Below, piece after piece: positions 47,633-56,220 of a stretch of 64,000 nucleotides of DNA. The stretch spans positions 81,743 to 145,742 of the forward strand of contig NW_023998608.1 of NCBI RefSeq assembly GCF_014805625.2, in the 5' to 3' direction. The notes under the pieces are model-generated. The model saw only the letters and a program-made list of their open reading frames with translations, was not told where the DNA came from and did not search any database. A program made the translations under genes and the position numbers. The stretch is from Glossina fuscipes (Eukaryota; Arthropoda; Insecta; Diptera; Glossinidae). How positions within the stretch are numbered: position 1 is the first letter of the stretch; each line of letters starts with the position of its first letter.

Positions 47633-48145
47633 ATGTCCAGCGTAACTAAAAGTACATTCGCTCTTGTTGATTTCGAGTATTGTCATGGAAATCAGAAACA
47701 AATTTTTATTAAAGAGCTAGCATATATGAGTGCAAGTTCTGTTGTAGCTAACTACTTTTTATTTAGACCACCGTTCGGTGAAAAGGAATTAAATGAGAAA
47801 ACTAAGGATCAAAATCATTTTTGTGCTAAATTTATTCATGGTTTAAAATGGTGGGATGGTGCTATAGATTATACCTGCTTAGGTGACATACTATCTCCCT
47901 TGAATAATTATGAGTACGTTTTAGTCGTGGGAAGAGAAAAACAAGAATTTTTTAAAAAATATTTGAAATCTAAAGTGATATTTGTGGACACTCAAACATC
48001 TCTGCGAAAACTACCTAATTATTTTACTAACTGCCCACATCATCGAAATGATTTTAAATTTAGATGTGCTCTTAACAATTCATATAAACTTTTTATCTAT
48101 CTTGAAAAAAACTCAAACGCCATCGAAGTTATTACTTCAAATTAA
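47633..48145 (+). CDS. Polinton-associated protein, possibly RNase H-fold/exonuclease-like
   Basis: 170 codons, intact. It starts FALVDFEYCHGNQKQIFIKE, with an acidic D-x-E after a hydrophobic strand, then FLFRPPFG, FIHGLKWWDGAIDYTCLGDI and VLVVGREKQEFFKKYL. Near the end it has CPHHRNDFKFRCALNN. This motif series recurs, as far as I recall, in unnamed proteins of insect Polinton-like elements. The early D-x-E and the late H..CALNN could be exonuclease motifs of a DEDD-type fold, but this is inference. No signal peptide or membrane segment. First gene of the rightward cluster. Confidence 0.6.
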   Translation: MSSVTKSTFALVDFEYCHGNQKQIFIKELAYMSASSVVANYFLFRPPFGEKELNEKTKDQNHFCAKFIHGLKWWDGAIDYTCLGDILSPLNNYEYVLVVGREKQEFFKKYLKSKVIFVDTQTSLRKLPNYFTNCPHHRNDFKFRCALNNSYKLFIYLEKNSNAIEVITSN

Positions 48146-48220
48146 ATAAATAAATATTTATAAAATGACGAATTCTATGAAGTCCTAGTTTATTCTCTAG
48201 TTTATAATTAACAAGACAAC

Positions 48221-48919
48221 ATGTTTTATAAGTTTTACCATCCATTTACTACGCTTATTAGTGGACCATCAGGGTCAAGCAAAACAACATTTTTGAAAAA
48301 TCTTATTCACAATAAGGATTTCCTGATTAATGTGAAAATTGATCGAATAATTTGGTGTTATGGTGAAGAAAATGCGAAACCTGATATAAATAATGTTGCG
48401 CATATTGAATATAACAATGGAATACCAGAAAACTTGGAAAATGTTCTCAAGGAACCAACTATCGTCTTACTCGATGACTTAATGATGGGAGCTTTCAACA
48501 AAACAGATTGTGAACTTTTCACAAAGCGGTCACACCATAGGAATTTTTCTGTCATTGTAGTAACACAAAACATATTTCACAAATCGTCGCACACAAGAGA
48601 TATTTCATTGAATTCAAAATATATAGTTGTGTTTAAAAATCCTAGAGATATCCTACAGTTTCAACATTTAGCAAGGCAAATTCATCCAGAAAATTCATCT
48701 GAACTTATGAGAATATATAAAGATGTGACTAGCAAACCTCACGGTTATTTATTAATCGACCTTACGCAAAGCGTAAATGATTTATTAAGGTACAGAACGA
48801 CCATATTTAATCCGAATTTTTGCTATTGCTTCTGTGACACCGGAGAAAATGGCCTTAAAAAAGAGTTTAAAGCGACTGAAGAACCACAAACATATGCTGT
48901 ATGTACTCAAAACCAATAA
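48221..48919 (+). CDS. Genome-packaging ATPase (FtsK/HerA-type, Polinton ATP)
   Basis: Pumps the genome into capsids. 232 codons, intact. Walker A is GPSGSSKTTF (residues 15-24), Walker B is TIVLLDDLM (about residues 87-95), followed by VIVVTQNIF and SKYIVVFKNPRDILQFQHLA, the sensor-type blocks typical of Polinton ATPases. It ends with YLLIDLTQS and RYRTTIF, then a Cys-rich tail that overlaps the next gene by 71 nt; the tail may be an extension past the original stop. Length is usual for the family. Confidence 0.92.
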   Translation: MFYKFYHPFTTLISGPSGSSKTTFLKNLIHNKDFLINVKIDRIIWCYGEENAKPDINNVAHIEYNNGIPENLENVLKEPTIVLLDDLMMGAFNKTDCELFTKRSHHRNFSVIVVTQNIFHKSSHTRDISLNSKYIVVFKNPRDILQFQHLARQIHPENSSELMRIYKDVTSKPHGYLLIDLTQSVNDLLRYRTTIFNPNFCYCFCDTGENGLKKEFKATEEPQTYAVCTQNQ

Positions 48920-49126
48920 TAGAAAATTAAGAAAAGCTATGCTCAACTGTGCTGATGATGAATTAATTAAAACTTTGACTGAGATTATCTTTAACACAAT
49001 AGCTGGAAACACTAAACTAAAAAATAAAGATTTGAAGATTTTAAAAAAGGTGGTGGCTTCTTACCTATAATCATAGCATCATTATTAAGCGGATTTATCG
49101 GAAAATTGTTAGATAATGTTCAATAA
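48849..49126 (+). pseudogene. Small helical virion-type protein with GGG-hydrophobic tail, one frameshift
   Basis: Starts at ATG 48849 inside the end of the ATPase gene, basic at first (KKSLKRLKNHKHM), then ELIKTLTEIIFNTIAGNTKL. Near 49040, in an A-run, the frame slips; the other frame continues KGGGFLPIIIASLLSGFIG to a stop at 49124-49126. The helical segment plus GGF-x-hydrophobic tail is a recurring arrangement in small proteins of Polinton-like elements, which I know only as uncharacterised. It overlaps the next gene start (49116). Confidence 0.6.
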
Positions 49127-49812
49127 ATATAAGCCGAAGCTAAATAAAGTAATCTTGTTGTACCCAAGTGCATACGACGCGATGATGGACGACAAACATT
49201 CAGCGGAATTTATTAATAGAAAGTTGTTACCATATTTCAACAATGTCTCCCTTTCAGAATATAACAAATGGATCAAAATTGAACAAGAATTAAATACTTA
49301 TATTAGAAAGAAATTAAAACCAATTAAGCAAAACTTTGACCATATACCCGAAATGGCGCTTTCTAAAAGTGATGTAGAAGACGGGAAAGTTAACACTGAA
49401 AAATCTGGAATCCTCCTCCAAAACGTGAGCAATGACGGTATATTCCAAAATAGTAGCGAAAAATTGCAAAGTGACTTTGATGACAGCACAATCAAAAATA
49501 GTAGCGAAAAATTGCAAAGTGACTTAGATGATAGCATTTCAAAAGATGAATTTATGACGCCTGAAAAATTCTTAAATAGAACTAAAGAAGCAACATCACA
49601 CCAACTAAGCAAAAAAACCTAATGTAAAATCGAGAATTCAAAAACGCATTTCTCCATATAACACCCGGCTTAGAAGCCAACTTAAAACTAAGGCTGATTT
49701 AATTAAAAATGGCCTTTCTACAGATGCTATCATTTCAGACGGAAAAAGAAAATTGGGGCAGAAATCTTCAATTCAGAAGGGTGAAAATAGTTTTAAGTGG
49801 GTTGCTTTATAA
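49116..49812 (+). pseudogene. Acidic/Ser-rich hypothetical protein, one frameshift in an A-run
   Basis: 168 open codons (to 49622), N-terminus MFNKYKPKLNKVILLYP, then RKLLPYFNNVSLSEYNKW. A 48-bp unit encoding NSSEKLQSD plus acidic residues is tandemly duplicated (49449-49544). At the A7 run before 49620 the frame ends early; the next frame continues for about 64 basic codons (VKSRIQKRISPYNTRLRSQL) to a stop at 49810-49812. The whole would be about 230 residues. Function unknown; the position between ATPase and capsid genes suggests a virion or assembly role. Confidence 0.5.
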
Positions 49813-49900
49813 AAATGTACATTTGAGCTAACATTAAATAAAAACTATTAGAATCGTGTTTTGAGTTCATTTATCTAACGCCTTTTAAATTACGAACTAC

Positions 49901-50356
49901 ATGGAGGATTTTTATGTAACCTTATTAAGCAACAATTCAGTTGTCGTTTACGAAAAGAATACTCTGTCCTCATTTACAAATATTGTAAATCTTCCTACTA
50001 TTACAAATGATCAGTGGGAAGTTGGAATAACCGAACTGTTTTTAAATAATGATAACATTGAAAGTGATACACATCAAGAACAAGCGCATGAATATTCACC
50101 ATTATTTATTTATACTGATATAATAAATCCTCGTTGCGTTGGAGATAAAATTTTAAGATGTCTTCGGGTTTTGTCGTTTAACGGAAAAAGCAAGTGTTTT
50201 GAGTTCACCAGCGTAGAGTACTATAGCCTTGAAATTGCTACTATAAAGGACATCTCTATACTCATAGTTAGTACAGACGGTTCCAAATATAATTTTCGTG
50301 ATTCCATTACACCTACTTACATTACTCTTCACTTTAGAAAAAAGAAACGTAATTAA
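49901..50356 (+). CDS. Penton-like minor capsid protein
   Basis: 151 codons, intact. Motifs: FYVTLLSNNSVVVYEKNTLS, WEVGITELFL, PLFIYTDIINPRCVGDKILR, and a C-terminal PTYITLHFRKKKRN. These blocks are typical of the short minor capsid (penton-type jelly-roll) protein of insect Polintons, which would plug the five-fold vertices. It precedes the pX-like gene and the major capsid gene, as is usual for the group. Assignment is from motif recall. Confidence 0.75.
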   Translation: MEDFYVTLLSNNSVVVYEKNTLSSFTNIVNLPTITNDQWEVGITELFLNNDNIESDTHQEQAHEYSPLFIYTDIINPRCVGDKILRCLRVLSFNGKSKCFEFTSVEYYSLEIATIKDISILIVSTDGSKYNFRDSITPTYITLHFRKKKRN

Positions 50357-50417
50357 AATAAAACTAATATAAACGAGAGCACAAATAATATCTCATTCAG
50401 AAGTGTAACGGACTGAC

Positions 50418-50864
50418 ATGGAGCAAGTGTATACTTCATATTACTCTAATCAAATCGGAAGTGGATTAAGTCACATAGGATCATTATATGTGTCACCACT
50501 AGTCGTACAACACGGGTGGGGCCTCGGTTCATTCTTCGCGTCTTTTCTTAGAAATTTAAAACCTCTGTTTCTATCAGGTTTGAAGGCGATTAAAGACCAG
50601 GCTATGGATACGGACAAACCTATTCTCAGTGATTTCGGTCGCAAGCCACTTAGAAATATTTTGGCAGAGCAAGGCAAAAAGGCATTAAGTAATTTAACAG
50701 AAAAAGCAGTCAACAAAATATCGTCTAAATTTCAAAAAGGTTCTGGCAAAAGTAGTATAAGACGTCGAATCAAAAGGAAACGACGTCAGTCACAAAAGAG
50801 ATCTACCTCGAAACGCACGAAAAAATTCAATCTACGTAACAAAGTAAAAGACATATTTGCTTAG
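50418..50864 (+). CDS. pX-like protein: hydrophobic N-terminal half, basic C-terminal half
   Basis: 148 codons, intact. The N-terminal part is Gly-rich and hydrophobic (GSGLSHIGSLYVSPL, HGWGLGSFFASFLRNLKPLF), then an amphipathic middle (LKAIKDQAMDTDKPILSDFG) and an Arg/Lys-rich tail (RRRIKRKRRQSQKRS) like a nuclear-localisation or DNA-binding tail. This layout matches the PX protein of Polintons, compared by others with adenovirus membrane-active or core proteins. It ends 5 nt before the major capsid start. Confidence 0.75.
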   Translation: MEQVYTSYYSNQIGSGLSHIGSLYVSPLVVQHGWGLGSFFASFLRNLKPLFLSGLKAIKDQAMDTDKPILSDFGRKPLRNILAEQGKKALSNLTEKAVNKISSKFQKGSGKSSIRRRIKRKRRQSQKRSTSKRTKKFNLRNKVKDIFA

Positions 50865-50869
50865 AAACT

Positions 50870-52162
50870 ATGAGCACTCAAATAGAATGTATGAAAAGTG
50901 AATTAGATTTATTTGCACCACATCCTATACAAAGCAGCATTCCAAATACAGAAGAAGTCTCATATAATCCTATTCAATCCTTAGACAATCCTAGCTCCAT
51001 AGAATTTCTCTGTCTTGGTAACGGCGATACATATCGAGACCTTTGTAGCGTTTATTTAAAGTTGGTTGTTCAATTGAAGAATAAAGATAATTCTGATGTT
51101 ACTGAAGATAAATGTGGCGTTGTAAATAATCTTCTGCATTCCATGTTTCGAAGCGTATCCGCATATTTAAATAACATATTGGTTTCGCAAAGTGACAACA
51201 ATTATCACTACAGATCATACATAGAAACTCTACTCAATTATGGCACTGATGCAGGTCGAACTCATTTATCATATTCTGGATGGTATCCAGATTACTACAC
51301 CCGCGAAATATTTCATGATGGTAAAAAACAATTAACCGAATTGTTTGATAAGAGTAACAAAGTTGAATTGTTCGGAAAGCTGCATGGTAATATTTTTAAT
51401 CAACCTAAACTCTTGCTAAATAATGTTGATTTGCGCATAATATTTAATTTGGAAAAATCATCATTTTATTTAATGCAAAATCCTGCCAAGGAAACGCAGC
51501 TTAAGATATTGGAAGCACAATTGCTTATGAATCACATAACTATTAATCCAGGAATACTGGTTGCTCATCATAAAATATTACAAACGAAAGCAGCTTTATA
51601 TCCATTTAATAAAGTAGAAGTTAAAACATTCACTCTGTATCCTGGAAACCATACCCTATCATTAGAAAATGAAATCATTAAAAAATGAAATGAATGAAAC
51701 TTCCGACATTTTTAGCTTTTTGTATGGTTTACAGTAGCTTTTATTCAGGCGATCGAACAGCGGATCCTTTCAAGTTCGAGCATTTTTATTTGCAAAGGTT
51801 TAATTTGTCAGTCAATGGTGTTCAAATACCTTCTCAACCACTTGAATTCGATTACTCTACAGAAAAATTAAGATCAACCAGAGCCTATGGCATGCTATTC
51901 AAATCATCTGGAATTAATCACTCAGATCGTGGTCTTCATATAAATAAGAAACTTTTTGAAGATAGCTGCTTTATACTAGCGTTTGATCTCTCCGCTGATG
52001 ACTGTAATAACGATTTAATATAATATATTAAGGCAAGGAAACATACGCATTGCAGGCAAATTCGCTCGGGCATTAACATCAGCTGTAACTTGCATAGTTT
52101 ACTGCGAGTATGATTCGATGTTAGAGATTGATAGAAACAGAAACGTGAAAATTACGCTTTAA
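50870..52162 (+). pseudogene. Major capsid protein (double jelly-roll), at least two frameshifts
   Basis: Would form the capsid hexons. The first 272 codons are open (50870-51688): FAPHPIQSSIPNTEEVSYNP, FLCLGNGDTYRDLCSVYLKL, LHSMFRSVSAYLNN, YRSYIETLLNYGTDAGRTHL, GWYPDYY, KVEVKTFTLYPG. Two close stops near 51688 end this frame; a second frame (51694-52023) has DPFKFEHFYLQRFNLSVNG and CFILAFDLSADD; a third (about 52025-52162) has CIVYCEYDSMLEIDRNRNV. The order matches Polinton capsid proteins. Total about 430 residues, normal for the family. The protease ATG follows after one base. Confidence 0.88.
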
Positions 52163-52163
52163 A

Positions 52164-52625
52164 ATGAATACGATACAAATGGAACAAGCACTTAAGGCGA
52201 ATCAATCTACAAAGAAGTATTTTCAAGGTGTTTTCCCAGCTAGTAATTTACCACGGAAAGTGGGCTCTAAACCTGCTATTATAATAGCAAATACAGACTA
52301 CTCTAATCAACCAGGAGAGCATTGGGTGGCCTTTTATTTTATTTCTAAGTTAGGAGCGGAATACTTTGATTCATATGGTCAACGACCATTGAAGAAAGAA
52401 TTTTACAATTTTTTAAAGAGAAACTGCGACACGTATATATGTAATAAACAGCAACTCCAAGGATACTTTTCAAGCACTTGCGGACATTATGTCTTGCTTT
52501 ATAGCTTATATAAGAGTCAACGAAAAAGTTTAAATGCTTATCTCAAACAATTTAGTACAACTGACTACAGCTTTAATGATAAGAAAATACTCAAACTATG
52601 TAAAAAAGAATTTTTAATAAAATAG
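52164..52625 (+). CDS. Adenain-like cysteine protease (Polinton PRO)
   Basis: Would cleave capsid precursors during maturation. 153 codons, intact. The catalytic set is visible: H53 in GEHWVAFYF, D69 in YFDSYGQ, Q99 in LQGYF (oxyanion hole) and C106 in TCGHYVLLY. This H-D-Q-C order and length fit adenovirus-type/Ulp1-like proteases of Polintons. It starts one base after the capsid stop and ends the rightward cluster, converging on the next gene (stop codons about 15 nt apart). Confidence 0.92.
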   Translation: MNTIQMEQALKANQSTKKYFQGVFPASNLPRKVGSKPAIIIANTDYSNQPGEHWVAFYFISKLGAEYFDSYGQRPLKKEFYNFLKRNCDTYICNKQQLQGYFSSTCGHYVLLYSLYKSQRKSLNAYLKQFSTTDYSFNDKKILKLCKKEFLIK

Positions 52626-52639
52626 ATTAAAATTTCATT

Positions 52640-53064
52640 TTAGATATCAAATTCTTTATTTTTATTTCGAATAAACTCAAAAATAGGGGCATTAGCTATA
52701 GATTTGTCTCTTCCCCGAAAGATAATATGTTGGATATTATATTCCTTTAACTTTTTATACGGATTCTTGGATGGGAATACTTGACTAAGACGCTTCGGAA
52801 GAAATATCCAGAATCACTTTCCCTCTGGTGATTCCAAATAAAGGGCAATCTCTTCTCCATATTGTGTTGCTTTTGCCTTACATCCGACTATTTTATAAGA
52901 TGCATCAGTTGATAACTCATCTACCTTTGTGTATCCTTGTCCTGATGTTTTCCATGCGTCATTCAGAGTCTGCAGAAAGGTCTATTAAAAACATTTAAAA
53001 AAATTATTAAATTTTTAGAACGATTATATGAAATATATTTCTTTTGCTTCTTGTTTCTTACCAT
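52640..53064 (-). pseudogene. Small Polinton gene with ATG-only first exon and one internal stop
   Basis: Exon 2 (52981-52640) is one 114-codon frame with a single TGA at 52816-52814. It reads TFLQTLNDAWKTSGQGYTKV, then SYKIVGCKAKATQYGEEIAL; after the TGA come FWIFLPKRL and KEYNIQHIIFRGRD. Directly upstream a 53061-52982 intron (GTAAGA ... TTAATAG, 80 nt) joins it in frame to an ATG at 53064-53062, so exon 1 may contribute only Met. The YxIxxxKxxxTxYGxxIxLxLE pattern followed by FLPKR occurs in small proteins of insect virus-like elements; an OB-fold, single-strand-binding role is my guess. Leftward, toward the protease. Confidence 0.6.
52982..53061 (-). other. 80-nt intron following a start codon
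   Basis: Donor ATG|GTAAGA, acceptor TTTTTAATAG|ACC. The intron separates the start codon from all remaining coding sequence. Confidence 0.55.
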
Positions 53065-53233
53065 GGCTTTTGTTGTATTGATGTTGTAGTTCTTTTTTCA
53101 ATCACGAGTTTGAAGCTACTAACTAAAATTCAGTTTATAATTTATTTTTATAGATTTCTGGTCACATTGGCTGTAGTTATTAGAAGAATAATAATAAAAC
53201 ATAAGTTTAATTATTATTTATTTGTTTAATACT

Positions 53234-53458
53234 TTATTGTAGTAAACTATCCAAATTAATCTTAGAAATTTCATTATTGAAACTATCGTCTAAAAGTATG
53301 TTGTAGTCCGTAACTGTAGGTATATTAATATTTAAGAGTTGGTCATTGAAGCTATCATTGAAATAATGATCATAGCTTTCAATTGGATCAGTTTGATATC
53401 TAAGGTCGTAATTCGGAGTCTCGCTTTGAAGGAATTGGTCCATTTTATTATTCGCCAT
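53234..53458 (-). CDS. Small acidic ORF, right arm
   Basis: 74 codons from ATG 53458 (MANNKMDQFLQ). Acidic and Asn/Asp-rich: YDLRYQTDPIESYDHYFND and FNNEISKINLDSLL. No domain recognised; looks disordered. It may be the C-terminal part of the ORF just upstream if a frameshift lies near 53490. Confidence 0.4.
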   Translation of the reverse strand: MANNKMDQFLQSETPNYDLRYQTDPIESYDHYFNDSFNDQLLNINIPTVTDYNILLDDSFNNEISKINLDSLLQ

Positions 53459-53486
53459 GAAAATTGATTGGGAGACGGTTGCCCAA

Positions 53487-53702
53487 TTAAACTTCGACAA
53501 AAATTTCCAGATCGTCCTCATTATCATCACAAAGTGAAATATTCTCTGAAGTTTGTGACGGTAAAAAGATTACTGAGTCCAATGTCATCTGAGAATTGTA
53601 ATTTTCAGTCATCATCATTTCCGCAGTAGATTGATTCTCGTATTCCGTTGATAATATTGATGATAATGATGGTGATATGCTATTGTTGTTCCTTGGTTCC
53701 AT
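53487..53702 (-). CDS. Small acidic Ser/Met-rich ORF next to right TIR
   Basis: 71 codons from ATG 53702 (MEPRNNNSISPSLSSIL) to an acidic end (DDNEDDLEIFVEV). The start lies about 93 nt downstream of the TATA box in the right TIR, mirroring the polymerase start, and even begins with the same MEP codons. The start was chosen for that position. Function unknown; an acidic disordered regulator is possible. Confidence 0.45.
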   Translation of the reverse strand: MEPRNNNSISPSLSSILSTEYENQSTAEMMMTENYNSQMTLDSVIFLPSQTSENISLCDDNEDDLEIFVEV

Positions 53703-53744
53703 GTTATTTTTTCTATTCTTATTTAAACTAATTAACTCACTAAC

Positions 53745-54776
53745 CGATTTGCTGGTTTTAGTATTTTTGAAGGTAACTAAAGAGAAAACTCTGCTTATAT
53801 AGGATAGAAATGTTGGTGAACTTACCCTCAAGCGTTATCTGGAAAATTCGATCTGTCTTTTATTTTTCTCTATAAATACTTTGAAGTGTGGTCATAAATA
53901 CCGTTTGACCTTTTTCTTTTTATCATTTATAATGCACCATAATACTAGTTCGTTTTCCATTCTCAGCGGGGTATTTATATTAATGGAAATAGTGATAATA
54001 AAAAATAGAAATGAGGAAGGATCGTGAGACGTGTAAGTGTTCTGAAATGCGATATGGTGAAATAGTCGCATCACCAAGAGTGCACTTAATTTTTTTCTTC
54101 GTGGAAATTTGCGTGTCCCTTTTTATATATATATATATATTTTTGTTATCGGAATCGTAAATAAAGTACGTCCTTGAAAGAATCCTTTTTGGTTTGGTGA
54201 TTAAGATGTGTGTAATGAAGAGATGTGTTCGTGGGAATTTTTGTAGAGGCATGCACGCACGATCGTGTTTCTTTTGTGATATTTTTTTATTATCGGTAAG
54301 TAATGTGTGTTCTTGAAGAAATCGTGTTTTGGTCTGGTCATTAAGATGCGTGTAATAAAGACAAGTGTTTGTGTGAACCTGTTTAGACATGTGCATGCAC
54401 GATCGTGCTTCTTTTTTCATGTACATTTGTGAAGGGAATAATAAATAATTCATGTGGAGGATAGGTTTTTCGTTTGTGTAGGAGGATGTGTGTAATGGAG
54501 GTAAGATTTATGGGAGATAAGTGTTTGTTAGCGTCATATGAGGGAGTGTAATTGGAGAGGGAGGGACATTATGAAATGTGATCGTTGGCGTTGGAATACG
54601 TCTTGTGAGGGTGAGTGGAGTGTCATGTGGAATGTGTAGTAGACGTGAGGGATGGTGTTGCGTGTGTGCGTGTGTGTGGATCCGGGCATGTGTGGCGTTT
54701 TGAGCAGGGAAGTGTGCGGACATTATTCCCCCATATATATACTACCATACGGAAAAGCCGAAAAATTTTGATGAGC

Positions 54777-54809
<33 letters not shown>

Positions 54810-54856
54810 TTTGTTGCGGGCTAAAATTCGCGTCGACGTTCCCCCATATATATACT
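53745..54856 (-). repeat. Polinton right terminal inverted repeat
   Basis: About 1112 bp. It carries one more copy of a roughly 160-bp subrepeat (palindromes CACGATCGTG at 54258 and GCACGATCGTGC at 54397-54408) than the left arm, and lacks about 20 bp that the left arm has near 54110. The terminal CCATATATATACT recurs as a direct repeat at 54731-54743. A 24-A run matches the left-arm T-run. Confidence 0.93.
53795..53801 (-). promoter_or_regulatory. TATA box in right TIR
   Basis: Mirror copy of the left-arm TATATAA in identical context (CTATATAAGCAGAG on the minus strand), about 93 nt before the ATG at 53702. Confidence 0.55.
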
Positions 54857-54869
54857 ACTTATGGGCATC

Positions 54870-55500
54870 CCAAGCGCGCAGGTCTCACTGATATGGCAAT
54901 GGATGCGTTACCCCATCCAGCCAAGCATAACAAGGATGAGGATTTATATCTTGATTTGGCTATGCACAAGGATAAGGAGCCAGTCCCACGAGGGTTACCT
55001 ATGCTGAGGCAGTAAAGAGGTGCAGAATAACTACCGCTGCATGTTCTGGCGTGTGGGGAATTTTGAGCATAAAGATGCATAACGAGCCCGATGGTTCTCT
55101 CGATCCCCCTCCGTACCAGCGTTAGGGACCAACGAGCAGCTGAACGATTAGGTGACGAATTATATGTCTACGTGGGGTCCGCTTCAGAGGGGATCGTCAC
55201 TCTCGTTTCCCATAGATTGGTGGTAGTAAACGCAAGAAAATCGATTTTAATACCACTGTTATCGCAGTGTACCTTAGATGGAGTAATTAAGAAGTACTTA
55301 TGTAATAAGATCGCAGAGGATGATGCGAGAAATTGCAGTTTTTTTAGGCTCAGTTCCGCACGTTAGAGATATTTTACTTCCTTCAAAATTATTACTCCGG
55401 CAGCCCTATTTGGCCTCAAGGCATTTTTATTAAGGAATTTTTATGCCGGCCAAAGAATATCGCTAGGTGATATTAGAGCAGTCAGTTCATCAGGCAAGAG
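54870..55500 (+). pseudogene. CR1-like family B ORF1 remnant
   Basis: Readable pieces: MAMDALPHPAKHNKDED (about 54892-54942), VTYAEAVKRC (near 55000) and CTLDGVIKKYLCNKIAEDDA followed by NCSFFRLSSAR (55266-55366). The last piece aligns with LTPETSADNIKTYLAAKVP and the following block of family A ORF1. Three frames are used. Confidence 0.5.
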
Positions 55501-55539
55501 GCTAATGAATAGCTGGCGTGAGCTGGAGACATTGTATCA

Positions 55540-56220
55540 TAATGTCCGTGGTCTTAATATGAAACAACTTTGTGATAACATTTACAAACAACTGGCTTAA
55601 GCTAGGGATGTTTGACGTTTAGATTTTTTGCACGGAGTTTGATATCTTTAGGGGTGATAGATTGCACAAAACAGATAGGAAAGTGTCAATTATGGTTAAT
55701 AATTGCTGACCCTCATCTCTGCTTAGTTCTTCTGTATTTACAAGTGTCAAGTTTGTTGGCGATAATATAAAACTGCATACCTGCAATGCATATATTACAT
55801 GCTCTTACATTCCTTCAGCTTCTAATAATGCGATTTACTCAGAGCACTTGGATTTGATTAAAAACGTTACTTCTCGCCTCAAATACAGTGATAAGTTAAT
55901 GTGATAAGTTAATAGTGCTAGGTGACTTTAATCTGCCAAACGTTTCGTGGGTTCTTAACGATGGCCTTGGAGGTTATATTCGCTTTTCCTATCCATTAAC
56001 TTACAAAGAGTTTCTCGATGGTGTCTATGGGTTAGGTATGCGTCAGCTTAAGAGCATCTTTAATGTGAATAATAAGTTGCTTGACATAGTTTTTTGTTGC
56101 GATACTAATATATTTTTATCGCGAGCTGAACGCTCACTTTCGCCTGAACACAGGCATTATCCGTCACTGTTGCTGTTTGTTAAATGTCTACTTAGTTGCC
56201 GTGTTTCACTTTATCGATAA
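55540..56220 (+). pseudogene. CR1-like family B endonuclease remnant
   Basis: Starts with NVRGLNMKQL (about 55548), then CTEFDIFRGDR and CSYIPSASNN, and an open block (55915-56220) with GDFNLPNVSWVLNDGLGG, NNKLLDIVF and LSPEHRHYPSLLLF. The catalytic GDFN is intact. The middle part has stops. Confidence 0.65.

Larger units (their letters stand above)
40770..54856. mobile_element. Polinton/Maverick element, nearly complete, about 14.1 kb
   Basis: The element has long terminal inverted repeats beginning 5'-AGTATATATATGG and encodes the Polinton core set: protein-primed family B polymerase, retroviral-type integrase, packaging ATPase, adenain-like protease, major capsid and penton-like minor capsid proteins. 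Polintons usually begin with AG and make 6-bp duplications; here the six bases outside are CAGAAT (left) and ACTTAT (right), which do not match. Polymerase, integrase, capsid and several small genes carry lesions, so this copy is not autonomous as read. Some single-base lesions lie in A-runs and could be sequencing errors. Confidence 0.95.

Noticed and set aside
50471..50716. Minus-strand ORFs overlapping the ATPase, pX-like and 49116-49622 genes
   Set aside because: They are shadows of the plus-strand genes, which have family motifs.
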